From Prorocentrum cordatum (lineage: Eukaryota > Sar > Dinophyceae > Prorocentrales > Prorocentraceae), in contig CAUYUJ010009348.1 in NCBI GenBank assembly GCA_963575745.1, positions 1 to 34,775 of the forward strand: 34,775 bases of DNA. The letters run 5' to 3'. Shown here piece after piece: positions 1 to 12,000 of the stretch (position 1 is its first letter; each line of letters begins with the position of its first letter). The notes beneath the pieces were generated by a model, which was not told the DNA's origin, ran no database searches, and was given only the letters and a program-made list of their open reading frames with translations. Both the position numbers and the translations under genes were made by a program.

Positions 1-57
1 GCCATAAAGCACGCCGAGGAGATGGGCGTGGACCCGGCGAGGGTGGCCGCGGCCAAG
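1..57 (+). CDS. Kinesin stalk, exon fragment (cut by window edge)
   Basis: Nineteen codons are open from base 1 and end with AAG before GCTCGG. The peptide starts AIKHAEEMGVDP and is Ala-rich and helix-prone, in keeping with the following stalk exons. Its donor (AAG|GCTCGG) is almost identical to that of the exon at 3292-3387 (AAG|GCTCGG). The true start of this exon and of the protein lies upstream of the window. Confidence 0.6.
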
Positions 58-3000
58 GCTCGGGGGGGTCCAAAATCGAAGAAGAAAAACGCCATAAGCA
101 TAAATTGTTGGCGCTCCGCGCGGATTTTGGGGATCCGGCGGCACCTCCGGCACCGCCCCTGGCAGGGAGGTTCAGCGCAGGTCCGAGAAATCCGCGCGGA
201 GCGCCCCAAAGTTTATGTTTGTGGCGTTTCTTCTTCTTCGTCTTCGTCTTCTTCTTCTTCTTCTAGTCCAAAGGGGTGTGGCGATTACCAGGCAACAAAC
301 GAGCATGACGGGGAAACAGTAGGGTAGGAGTGATGACGCTCTGGTGAGGCGAAGCCCTGGAGGTGGGGCCCAGTGGGAGCGAAGCGCGGGAACAATCCTC
401 CCCCCCTTCCAACGACGGCCCAAGAGGCCCCCCTGAACTGCGGGGGGGATGTCGAGGCGGTGTCCCCCCAGATGTCACGGTGCCCCTTCTTTTTTCCAAA
501 CGTCCCGGCCTCCCCTCTCGGCCGCGCGCATGCCGCCCGCTATTCGGGACGATCGGAATGGGTATTGTAATAACGGTTACGATGCCCCACAGCAGCGCTT
601 GTCTTTTTTTTACAGGGCTCGCTGTCCGCGAGGCCGCGGACGTCGTACACTGAAGGCAACAGCCGCCGGCCCATCCGCAGCCGCTGCTGCTTTTGAACAA
701 CCATTTGCGGAGGGGCACTGTACCCATCTTTTCCGCACCCCTTTCGGGCTTCTAAAGCCACGATTTGCGCCCCCCCCCCCCTCGGCGGCGGCGCGCCGGA
801 GGAAGGAGGAGGGAGGGGGAGGAGGAGGGAGGAGGAGGAGAAAGAGGAGAAGGAGGAGGAGGAGGAGGAGGAGGACGCCCCACGCCTGCACGCCCCCCGC
901 GAGGCCCAGCTCCAGAGCATGCTGCGGCGGGCAGCCGCCGAGCGGCAGCTGCGGGCGGCGCTGGCGGCGCTGGGGAACGGGCGCTCCGCGACCCAGGACG
1001 GGGCTCGCTTCGGTTCCGATTCGATTCGATGCCGATGGCTTCCGAGTCCGATCTCGGACGCCGATTTTGACTTCGATTCTGGGTTCCGGTTCCGCCACGG
1101 AGGCCCAGCTACTAGCTTGCCGAGGTCCGCCGATGCGGCGTCTCCGGACTCGGTTGCCGGTTTCCGCAGATCCAGCTCGTCTTGATCGCCGATCCGATGG
1201 ATCGATCCGAGTCCAGACGCTCCTGCCCAGGATCGGCGCCACACAAGCATATTTGTATTCGATGTGCGTCGGCACGCACGGGCGGCGCGCGCGCTCGCAA
1301 ATCTCGTAATGCAGTCCGCGCGGCGGGCGCTTTCTGGCCCTGCCGCGCGGGGAACGCTGCACTGCAGGCTGCTGTATACTGTGTGCTCGGGTCGGACGCG
1401 CGCCTCCCGCAGGACTTCTCGGCGGCGGGGTCCCTCAAGTCGCGGAGAAGCCTCAAGGACGCGGTGGTGGAGTTGGAGGCCCTGCAGGCGCGCCTCGGCG
1501 AGAGCATCCGGCTCCTAGAGAAGCCCCTCGAGGAGGCGCGCGCAGCCGGCGTGGCGGCGGCGAGCACCGCGCCCGCGGAGGCTCGTCGGGGGCAGCGGCG
1601 GAGAGAGATGGGCCTCCTCCTCCTCCTCCTCCTCCCCTCCTCCTCTCCTCCTTCCTCCTCCTCCTCCTCCTCCCCCTCCTGCTCCTCCTCCTCCTCCTCC
1701 TCATCCTCCTCATCCTCCACCTTAGACGTGCTGGGGGTGCGTGGGCCTCCCGGCGCGATAGCTGGCAATCCGTCCCAGCGAACCCTGGTGTCCCCGTTCG
1801 GGCGTTTAAGGGGCACCCGTAGATTTTGACACCGCGGGGCATTCACAATGAATGTTTCGCGCACGGCGAGCGCATGCTTTAGTAAACACGTTGTAACTTG
1901 CTCATAGTCCGAGGCTCGAAGCACCACCACCACCACCTCCTCCTCCTCCTCCCCACCTTCCTCCTCCTCCTCCCCTCCTCCTCCTCCTCTCCTCCTCCTC
2001 CGCCTCCTCCTCCTCCTCCTCCTCATCCTCATCCCATCCTCATCCTCATCCTCATGCCTCATCCTCCTCCTGCCTCCTGCTCCTGCTTCCTGCTCCTGCT
2101 CCCTCCTCCTCCTCCTCCTCCTCCTCCTCCTCCTCCTCCTCCTCCTCCTCTTCCTTCCTCCTCCTTCTGCTCCTCCTCCTCCTCCTCCCCCTCCCCCTCC
2201 TCATCCTCCTGTGTCACAGGCTCGTCTCGTCTTGCTGCTCGCGTGCACGAGCGTCTCGCCGTCCACGTGCACGGCCGCCTGTTTCCCGGGCAGCGGTGTG
2301 CCAGGAGGCTGGGGCCTCTCCCACCAGGTCTCAGGTTGGCCCGGAGGGCCGTCCGCACTGGTGGTTCGTTCGCTCGCTTCTAGGCCTCCTCTCCCTCCTC
2401 CTCCTCCTCCTCTCTCCTCCTCCTCCTCCTCCTCCTCCTCTTCTCCTCCTCCCCCTCCTTCCTCTTCTCCCCCTCCTCCTCTTCCTCCTCCTCCTCCTTC
2501 TCCTGCTCCTCCTCCTCCTCTTCCTCCTGCTGCTGCTCCTCCCCCTCCACGCGCGCCAGGTTTTGTGAACTCATGCAAGAGCCGCTCTCTTCTAGGGTTC
2601 CTGGATGGGATCGGAGCAGACGGGGCCGAAGGATCGCGCCGCATCGCCGATGCATCGCCGATGCGTCAGCGATGCGGCTCGATGTGGGGTCCAATCTTCT
2701 CCACACCGACGTCGCCGATGCATCGCCGACGTCGCCGGCGCATGGCCGGCGCGCGGCGATGCATCGCCGAGCATCGCCCTCGGCGGGGACAATTTCCGCC
2801 CCCATCATCATCCTTCATTATCATCATCTCCTCATTATCATTTGAATCTTCATTCTTATAATAATCATCCTCATGTGCCTCATCCTTTATTCTCCTCATC
2901 CTCGAGACGTCCTCCCTGTTATCACTCAAGGCGGTGCTTCCTCCTCCTCCTCCTCCTCCCTCCTCCTCTTCTCCTCCCCTCCTCCTCCTCTCCTCCTCCT

Positions 3001-6000
3001 CCTCCCTCCTCCTCCTCCTCTCCTCCTCCTCCTCCTCCTCCTCCTCCTCCTCCTCCTCCTCATCTCATCATCGTCAGCATCCTCAGGCCTCTAGGCTCAG
3101 GGGGGGATGTCTCGACCCCCGGTCGCCCAGTCCTCGCCGATCCTTTAGGGGGGGGGGGCCGAGGGCCCACCCCGCCCAGTGAACGACGTCGGGGGGGGGC
3201 CCGTCGGTGCTCGATCGGCGAGGCACCGCCGAGTCCAGCGCGGTGCTTCCCCCCCGCAGCTGGTCCCCCCCCCTGCCGGTGCCCCTCGCAGGCGCGCCTG
3301 GCGGCGCTGCACGCCGAGAAGCGCCGCCTGGACGCCACCGTGGCGCTGCAGGGGGCGCTCGAGGCCCAGGACATCGACGGCGTCAAGGCTCGGCGTCGGT
3401 GCACAAAGAACGGCATCGACGCAGGTCCGTGCCGATTTTCGGGGTTCGGCGCTGGAGCCCCCTGGCGGCGCCTTTCCGGCGGCGCCCTCGGCGCGCGGAG
3501 CGCGCCGGGGAGGGGTGGTCCGGCGCAGGTCCCAGAATTCCGCGCGGGCTTCCGAGAGGCTCTGCTGATGCCAGTCTTATTATCCTTGCGGGAGAGGGAC
3601 GGGTGCTGGCGCCGCCGCTCGCCCCGGAGGGCCCTCGCCGCCACGGCTGGATGCTCTTCGAGAGTCTGGTCAGAACGCACCCCAGGAGGGGTCCGTGGGA
3701 GTAGCGGTATCATGGGCTTCCCTCAAGGCGGCTCTGGAGGAGGCGCATGCGGCGAAGGTCAAGGACGCGATGGTGAGGATGGCCGAGGAGGAGTTGAAGC
3801 AGATGATGAAGGAGGCGGAGGTAGCCAACGACAAGATGGCCATGCTCAAGCTCCAGCTGGGGTCCGCCGTGCAGGCGAGGCTGCAGGCCGAGCAGGCGCA
3901 GACGTCCGCGGAGGTTGCGGCAATGCTGGACCACAGGGGCATCGTCGTGAAGCTGGGAGCGCTCATCGAGGAGGCGAGGGAGGTCAAGTTCATCAAGAAG
4001 AAGGAGCTGCAGAAGGTAGAGACCGTGCTCAGCGAGGTGACCACGGCCCTGAAGCGCACCCTGGAGGAGAAGCAGCTGATGGAGAAGAGGCGGGAGGAGG
4101 AGGCCCTGGCGGCCGCGGGGGAGAGAGCCCGCACGGCCTCCCCACTGACGCACCTGGTCCTCGCCTCGCTGAAGATGGCCATCGCGCAGGCCCTGGAGTG
4201 GGCCGTGAGCGTCGAGAAGGCCGAGGCCTTGCTTGCGAGGCTGAGCACCGACCACGAGCGCCTCGTGGCCGAGGCCAAGGAGGAGCTGGCCGCCTCGATC
4301 GGCAGCGGGAACCCCGCGCTCATCACGGCCAGGATCGACCGGTGCCAGGCCATGCTGTTGCCCGACGAGGTGGTTGTCGATGCGGTCGGGAAGCTGGACG
4401 AAGCGATCAGGGCCATCATCCAGAAGTCGTTCAAGGAGCAGGGCTTGACCTAAACGCTCGTTTGCTGGACTTCGGCTGTGCTTTGTTTTTCGCTTTGGCA
4501 GGAAAACAGGTAGAACAAAACGAAGAACAAAACGAAAACAACACGAAAACGAAAAACAACGTCTAGGTCCAGCCCTGTCAAGGACCCGAGCAGGGAGAAG
4601 CGGCTGGCGACGGTCACACACTGCCAGAGGCTCGTCGAGCTGATGCGCGAGCACGGAATCACCAAGGACCTCAGGCAGCTGCACAACGACATCCAGGACC
4701 TCGCCATGGGGGAAGCGGGTCCTGAGGCTAAGTCGGGCGTGTCCTTCTACAGAGGGAATATTAACATATGGTAAAACAAATCGTCTGGGGACGATCTTTT
4801 TACTATTTGCGGGTATTTCTCGAGTTTGTTTAATTGATCGCCCAAAATCCGTCTGCGGTAGGTTCGTGTCGTGTCGACCAGCGGCGACCCCGCCAGCGGC
4901 GTTCAACGTTGAACGCCGCGGGCGACCCAGAATCGGTCGATGTGGAACGATTTGGACGTTTCGGAAACGGCCGATCGTTCAAGGTTGAACGATCCCCTCG
5001 GCGTCAAATACCAACGTCGAAGTCGGCACGACACGAACCTGCCGCAGGAAGACTTGCCCGAACTAGTCTTATGATATTCCAACTTGTTTTAGCCTTGACC
5101 ACCAGAAATAATTTCGAACACCAGCAAAAATGTGCCCAAACTCAAGGGTTGTCACGTGTCGGGCCCTGGGAGACACTCGCCCGACACTGTTTCGACACTC
5201 TTTCGGCACTCTTTCGACGCTCTCCTGGGTGTTCGAAATTATGTTCGGGGATGTGGTCCCTAGGTACGATGGGAGCAACATAAACCTAGTCCTGAGGGAA
5301 GCGGGGCTTGTGTCGGGTTGACCCAAAAGGGGGTCCAGCGACAAGGGGGTGGTGCAATAGATTTGCTGCAATAGATTTATGGGGTTGCAATACATTTGGG
5401 GCGTGCAATACATTTCGGGGCGCAAATGTATTGCTGGATTTTCGCATGCAATACATTATTTGCACTACAATGCAATACAATTCTCCTGCGCAGTACATTT
5501 GCAGAACAATTGCCCCAAATCTATTGCACCACCCCCTTTCAGCTGGACCCCCTCTTGGGTCACCCAAACTGTGTGATTTGAGTCTAGAGGCCTGTAGTTT
5601 TCAAGGCCGATGCCCCTGCTACTCCCTGAGCTTGAAGGTCACGAGCATGGGTCGTAACCATTTTGGCTCAAGACCCAACTTCTACTCATTCCTCATCACG
5701 CATACCATATCCACCCTACCCCTCTTCCTTTCCCATACCGTTCCGTGCCTTGTTTGTACAGCGTTGGGAGCTGTGTACTGAGAAGAGAGTGCGAGGGTTC
5801 TCCTGCTGGAGAAAGGATCCGACATGGTTTCACTGCTGTCGTCCGTCGGGCGACAGTGGTAGCGGAGCTGTGAGCAGCTCTGAGTCCGCGGACCAATGAC
5901 GGCAGCAGCGGAGCAAGGTGCTAATCGAGAGACACAGCGAGAAGAACGAGGGGAGCATTCGGCAGTACGGGCAGTGACCGAAACACTGATGAGGCATGAC

Positions 6001-9000
6001 GGTCTCAACCTCGACCAAGATGAGGCAGAGAAGTTGGCACGTCTTCTACCACTGGACGTGGTGCCTGCCAGTTCCCAGAGTCACCAGCGTGACCCACATG
6101 GGGACGACGACGACAGTGGACGTCGGCGCGGTCACGGGCAGAGCTCAAGTGCTCCGTGGTCAAGCGCCGAGGATCGCTCGTGGTCAGGCTGGCATGCACC
6201 ACCGCCAGTGCACGAGTCGACGAGTGCGGGGACATGGTCCGGTGGTGGCGCGGCCGCGTCCGCCACCGAGACGTCCCAGGGCAGGTCGGAGCAGTGGCAT
6301 TCGGGTGGCTGGGACGCGACGAGAAGCACATGGCAGGAGCCGGACTACAAGCCTGGCGAGCAGCAGTGGGCTTCTTCGCGATCCACCTGGACTCCGGCTT
6401 CGACCTGGGAGAGCTACGGGGACAGGCCTTGGAAAGACGAGCATCGGGGCGACTGGTCATCCGGATGGAGATGGAACGACAGCTACAAGGACAGCAAGTG
6501 GGAGCCCAATAAGCGCCACTCCGGACATGATGACGACCGCTCCAGCACGAACACCGGCAAGGACTTCGCCGACCCCGAGAAATGGAGAGGCTGGGGGGAC
6601 TACCGCATGTGGCGCCGCACGGTGCTGCGCTGGAGAACACTGACGGACGTTCCCTCCCACAAGCAGGCTGATCGCTTCTTCCGCTCTCTTGATCAAGACC
6701 TTCAACGGAAGCTCGAGGACCTCGATGACGACACGCTATGCAGCTCATGGGGGTTTGACGCCATTATCAAACGCCTTGACTTGATGTCCGGTGAAAGACA
6801 CGGCGACGAGCGACGGAAGGTCGCTCGAGAGTGCTTACTGGATTATTCACGCAAGCAGGGAAATAATCTCACCGAATACAATGCACGTGTGGACACGGCC
6901 TTCGACAGGGTAGCTACTCAGGGGCTGCCGCTTCCAGACGAGTGGAAACTGATGTTCCTGGAGGAAGGAGTTTCTCTCGACGAGCGCTCGGCGCAGATGG
7001 TCAAGGTGCTCATGAGGGACCAGAAGGACTACAAATCGGCTCTCTTCTCTCGGCTATTCGGGAGATGGACATCTCCCATCGAGAGCATTTCAAAGCACGG
7101 AGGACCTACGCCACTATGGGCTCGGAAGCACCTCTACCTCAGGTGCCTACCTATCAGGTCGAGCGCGACGACGAGTCCTTGCTCGACTATTCGGATGTCT
7201 CCTCCATGGACTCAGACGGGGAAGCAGAGGTCTGGGCGATCCTGGAGTCGGCCGACGTCGGGGAGGACGACGCGCCTGCAGCGCTGGCCGCCATTAACCA
7301 GGAGCGCCGCAAGACATGGAGGCAGAACCGCGACTTGAAGAGACAGCTGAAGACCGACCGGAAGTTCTACGATAGGTCTGGCCAGGGCCGCGGCAGCGAT
7401 GGGCGCGAGAAGGCTCGCAGGCCCGGCCACAGGGCAGCAGACGGCACGTTCAGAGCGCGGAAGAGCCGCCTTCCGCTTGCTGAATTAATTAAGCGCGCGA
7501 GATGCCGTGTCTGTCATCAGAAGGGACACTGGTCTCGAGAGTGCCCACAGAAGCAGGGCGCAGGGGCCAAGGACGAAAAAGGGGTCCCCTGCCACGGGTA
7601 TGACTTTCCTGTACGTGCATGCTCTAGATCACTCCACCTCCCAGTGCTTTGACGAGCCTCCTCCTCCAACCTACGCAGTTGTCCTGCTCGCCGTAGGTCC
7701 TGGGGCCATGGTGGTCGACACCGCGGCCGGTCAGGGCCTCGTAGGAGAGCAAGCTTTGCAGGAGATCGAGGGGCACTGGGCCTCAAAAGGGCTCGCCGTC
7801 CCAAGGGTCCCACCCAGGAACCTAAGCGCGCGGAGTAGGTGGGGGGGGGGGGCACTGGCCACCCACACCGCTCTGATCCCTGTAGGCATTGAGGGTAGCA
7901 TGGGGGGGGGGTGCTGGAGCTGGACGTTCTGGACCAGGACGTTCCACCCCTTTTGCCGATAGGATTTCAGGAAATGCCAGGTGGGATTGTAGATCTCCCG
8001 AACAAAGCTCTGACTTTTACGAAGTTGGGGGTCACGACGCCTCTGACTAGGCCCCCGTCGGCCCACCGCGCCATACAGGCGGGCAAGTTTTCGGTTCCCG
8101 CCAAAGACTTTAAAGCTCCAGCCTCCGTGTTTAGGTCGCACCCTCAGCTGCCGAAGGATGCGTTTCAAGCCAAGGGGAAGTACATCATCGCGTCTTCTGT
8201 CAGCACTGGCATGGGGGGGCTGCACGACGGAAGCTGCTGGGGGAGTCCGAGGGGGACGGAAGAGCGCCCGAGGGGGTCCGGGACCTTTTTCTGGGAGAAT
8301 CTTAGGTCAGATGTAGTCGGGACGCACGCCGGGGCCTTAGTTGGGCTGGACAACTCAGGTTCCAGAACCGGTCCACTAAGGGGTCTGGAGTCGGGCGGTA
8401 CCTCCGACTCCGCGCTGAGCAGTACGTGTACTTCGGGACTCGCCAGGGCTTTGAGTTCCAGGTCGAGACGTTTCAGAGCCAGGGGAGGGTCGACAGCGCG
8501 GGGTTGGAGGTGGCCGACGTGGGCCACGAGGCCAGCCTCGACTTCGTCCGCCTTCTTCGCAGCACTTGGGCTCGAATCATTCAGCTCACAGCAATTCGGC
8601 TACGGCCTCGACAACTCAGAAGCCGATTGGAGAGCAGATCGCGACGCCGCCAGCTGCTTCGACGACCCGCGTGGCAGGCCAGAGGGGGCGTCGTGGAGCT
8701 CAGGAGCGGCCACATACGATGACGGATCGCATGCAGAGCCAGACAGACTCAGCATGGGTCTACGGGGCCACCGGGACCTACGTCCCCGAGAACCTCAACA
8801 TGGGCGAGAAGGGATGGGCCTGCTTAGCCGGGCGGGTGCTATATTGGTCGGCGCGTATGGCCGAAGAGTTCGGGAGTATGTGCCGCGCCAAGCGCTTCTG
8901 GCCGACCAACCTGCCCAAGTCTCTTCGTCGCCTCTCGGAAGCGTACGAGACGTGTTGGCACCCGCGGACGCTCGTGAACTACGGAGCCAACTCGTGGGGG

Positions 9001-12000
9001 AAGTGGTTCGTATGCAGCAGGTGCACGATGAGGGTCGGATACTGGGAGCTGAGGCCGACAAAAGGGACCGTGAAAGAGGAGAAGATGTGCCTGTGCAAGA
9101 AGAAGGACGCCGCGTGCACGCTGCGTGGACAAGGTTGGGCTCAGGGCGCGACCGCCGAGCCACAGTGGCAGGCCTTGATATGCGTGCCCAAGCCACCTCC
9201 TGGAGCCGAGAGATCTCCGTTACCTCTTCACCCGGGCATGATGGCCGGAGGTCTGGCGGGCGGCTCATTCATGACGGCTCGGCAGCCGGCGTATCGAAGG
9301 CGAAGGTCACCGAGGCGCTGCAGAAGGATCAGGCGGAACAGAGGTCCGCAGCAGCAGCAGCTCGCCGGGCGTCCTCAGCGAAGCGCAAGCCAGAGAGCGA
9401 CGCGGAGGCCATGGACACCGCCTCCGACCCACTCGAGGAGATGCGCGAGTACCAGGCCAAGACCGAGAGGGACATGAAGGGCATGGTCGAGAGTCAATTT
9501 CAGGAGATGAAGGCCATGATCCAGGGGGTGATGGCCTTTCAGGCGTCGCAGCAGGAGGCGCTCGAGCGGGCCACGACCACCGTAAAAGAGCAGATGACGG
9601 CGATCGCGACAGCCCAGGGACAGGCGCAGGAGGCCAGCCGAATGATCAGGGCCATAGCGCAGGGCAGCTCGAGCAGCAAGGCGGACCAGGTCAAGGTCGC
9701 AGCCGCTGCAATCGACTCCCCCCCCAAGGCGGAGGCCAGGGCACCGCAGGCTCGGGAGGTTCCACAACGGCCAGTGCCGTCGGGGCATCCTTCGTCACTG
9801 GGCCAGCAGATGACCGAGCCACAGCCTCAGAGCCTACCACCTCTCGCAGCGGGGGCGCCGCCAGGAGTGGCTCCATCAACGTGGGCCTACATTGGGACAG
9901 CACCTCTCGACGGGACGAGTGCGCCGGCGGCGATGGCCTCTCAGGCGATGCTGCACCAGCAGGCGGCAGCCAACGCGGGGGCGCCACAGCCGACGAGGTC
10001 ACCAGCGCTGGGAGGCTATCCGACGCACGGTCCCCCGGTCGAGCAGAAGAAGGACGCAGCGACTCCTCCCCGCAATCCGGACCGCCTCTTCACTGCGGAC
10101 GAGATGCCGATCGGCTCCACGGGGACGCTGACCACGGAGGCCAGCCTTTCACTCCCGGGCACGGACCTGGCAGCCCCGCCAACGGCAGCAGTCGGCCCCT
10201 ACGGCAAGGGCAACAACAAGGGCAAGGGTACTCCCTCACGCAAGCCGGAGAACAGAGACCCGTGGACGCCGGGCCCGGAGGAGAAGGCCGCCGAGAAGCG
10301 GCACCAGGAACACCACGAGTGGAAGGAGGCCGGGTGGAAGACTTTCCACAACGGCCGCTGGACGTGAGCGGGCGCTTGTCTCAGGAGCTGAGGGCGAAGA
10401 AGCTGCCTCATCCCGGGGGGGTCACTTTTTCAGTTTCTCCGGGGAAGCTCAAGCGTCGCCAGGTGCTGGATTCACTTCTGTCAATGGGGGCAAGGCCTCT
10501 GTCCAGGACCGGGTCTCGGGGGATCGAGTTTCTTATGCCCTTGTGGGCGAACGCGGTCTTCGGGGACCAGAACAACGATGACCACGAAGTGTTTCTCACT
10601 AAGAGCGAGAGGAGACAGCTTCAGTCTCTGGTGACAAATTGCAGGGTCTCTTCAGATCTCAAGTCGAGGTCGTTTCTTGAAGTTTTCTCTCCACCCCGGG
10701 TCGCCCCCCTCCTGGGGGAGGCAGGATTGCGCACCCTGGGCAGTCTCGATCTGGCGACGGGGTGGGATTTTAGGAAGAAAGGCGATCAGGACAGGGCCAT
10801 GGAGCTCGTTCGGACCAAGAAGCCGTGGATGATTTTCCTGGAACCCCCGCGCGCTGAGTTCAGTCCGATCGGGGAGCTCTTTCGGGAAACCTCTCCCGAG
10901 CCTCTGGAGGTTCAAGAGCGGAAGAAAAGCTGGACCTTTTGGCTCTCTGCGTGAAGCTGGCGCTTGTCCAGGTTCAGGAGGGTCGACGTTTTGCTCTTGA
11001 ACATCCGAATGGGGCAGCGTTCTGGCGAAAGCATGTTGTGGATATGATCAGGAAGCTCCCGGGGGTCATGGGGGTGGTCATCGACCAGTGTGAGTTCGGT
11101 CTGTCCGTGGTCGAAGGGACCCTTTCTCGCAAATCCACCCGTGTTATGACCAACGGCCCCACCCTTTTTCGCCAGCTGTCAGGACGGCAGTGTAGGGGCG
11201 GCCACGAACATCATCACCTGGAGGGGGGACGCACAACCAGGAAGTCACAGGTGTACCCCCCTAAGCTCTGCAAGGCCTTCGCCGATGCAGTGCTCAGAAG
11301 CATTCAGGAACAAGAGAGTCTCCTCACCATCGAGGAGATGGCGGAAATCTGCTCAGAAGATCTTGGGGCGTGCCGGGTCGGGGTCGAGGCTTCCCCCAGT
11401 CAGGCTGAGTCCTCGGAGCAGCTTCCGGAGCAGGGAGAAGACGCGGAAGGTGAGGCCGAGGAGCCCGCTCTCCAGGAGGTTCCTGGAGAGCACGAAGTGG
11501 AGATAACCGCGTCCACGAAGCGGCTGATTCACAAAATTCATGTGAATCTGGGACATCCTCGCAAAGAGATATTTCTTAAGGTCCTGCGTGCGGCACACGC
11601 TCGTCCTGAGGTCATTCGGTTTGTCCGAGACGAGTATGAATGTGCCGACTGCCAAGCCCAAGTTGAGCCCGCCGGGCATCGCTCAGTGGCCATGCCACGT
11701 ACTTTCCAGTTTAACAGGGCGATGGCTGTCGATATTTTCTACGTTAATTTTGAAGAGGAATCGATTCCAGTGCTGAATTGCATTTGCCACTGCACGAATC
11801 TCCAGATTGTGGAAGTTTTCGACGGGGCCTCGGAGGGGGCGTGGAGGGCTTTTCTCAGGGCCTGGATCAGGCCTTTCGGACCTCCGGAAATGGTGCTCTC
11901 GGACGGAGGGCCCGAGTTCAAGGGCCATTTCGAGAGAGGCCTTGAGCATCTCGGCGTCTTCCAGCACGTGATAGACGCCGAGAGTCCCTGGGAAAATGGG

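Noticed and set aside
4441-4453. End of the stalk protein at TAA 4451-4453
   Set aside because: The next segment (4583-4696) carries family-typical kinesin-14 neck sequence in phase, and both edges share TCAAGGA, so an intron fits better. It remains possible as an isoform.
2605-4566. A 653-codon plus-strand frame
   Set aside because: It strings together microsatellite and intron sequence and only crosses the real 32-codon exon at 3292-3387. The real stalk exon at 3728 is in another frame.
4583-4774. Final exon ending at TAA 4772
   Set aside because: LHNDIQ directly precedes the sequence needed to join DLKGGLRVFC at 21489, and the GACCTC repeat supports splicing. Kept only as an alternative.
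5980-6750. Minus-strand frames across the Gag region
   Set aside because: The plus-strand frame carries the Gag family features; the minus frames reflect high GC content.
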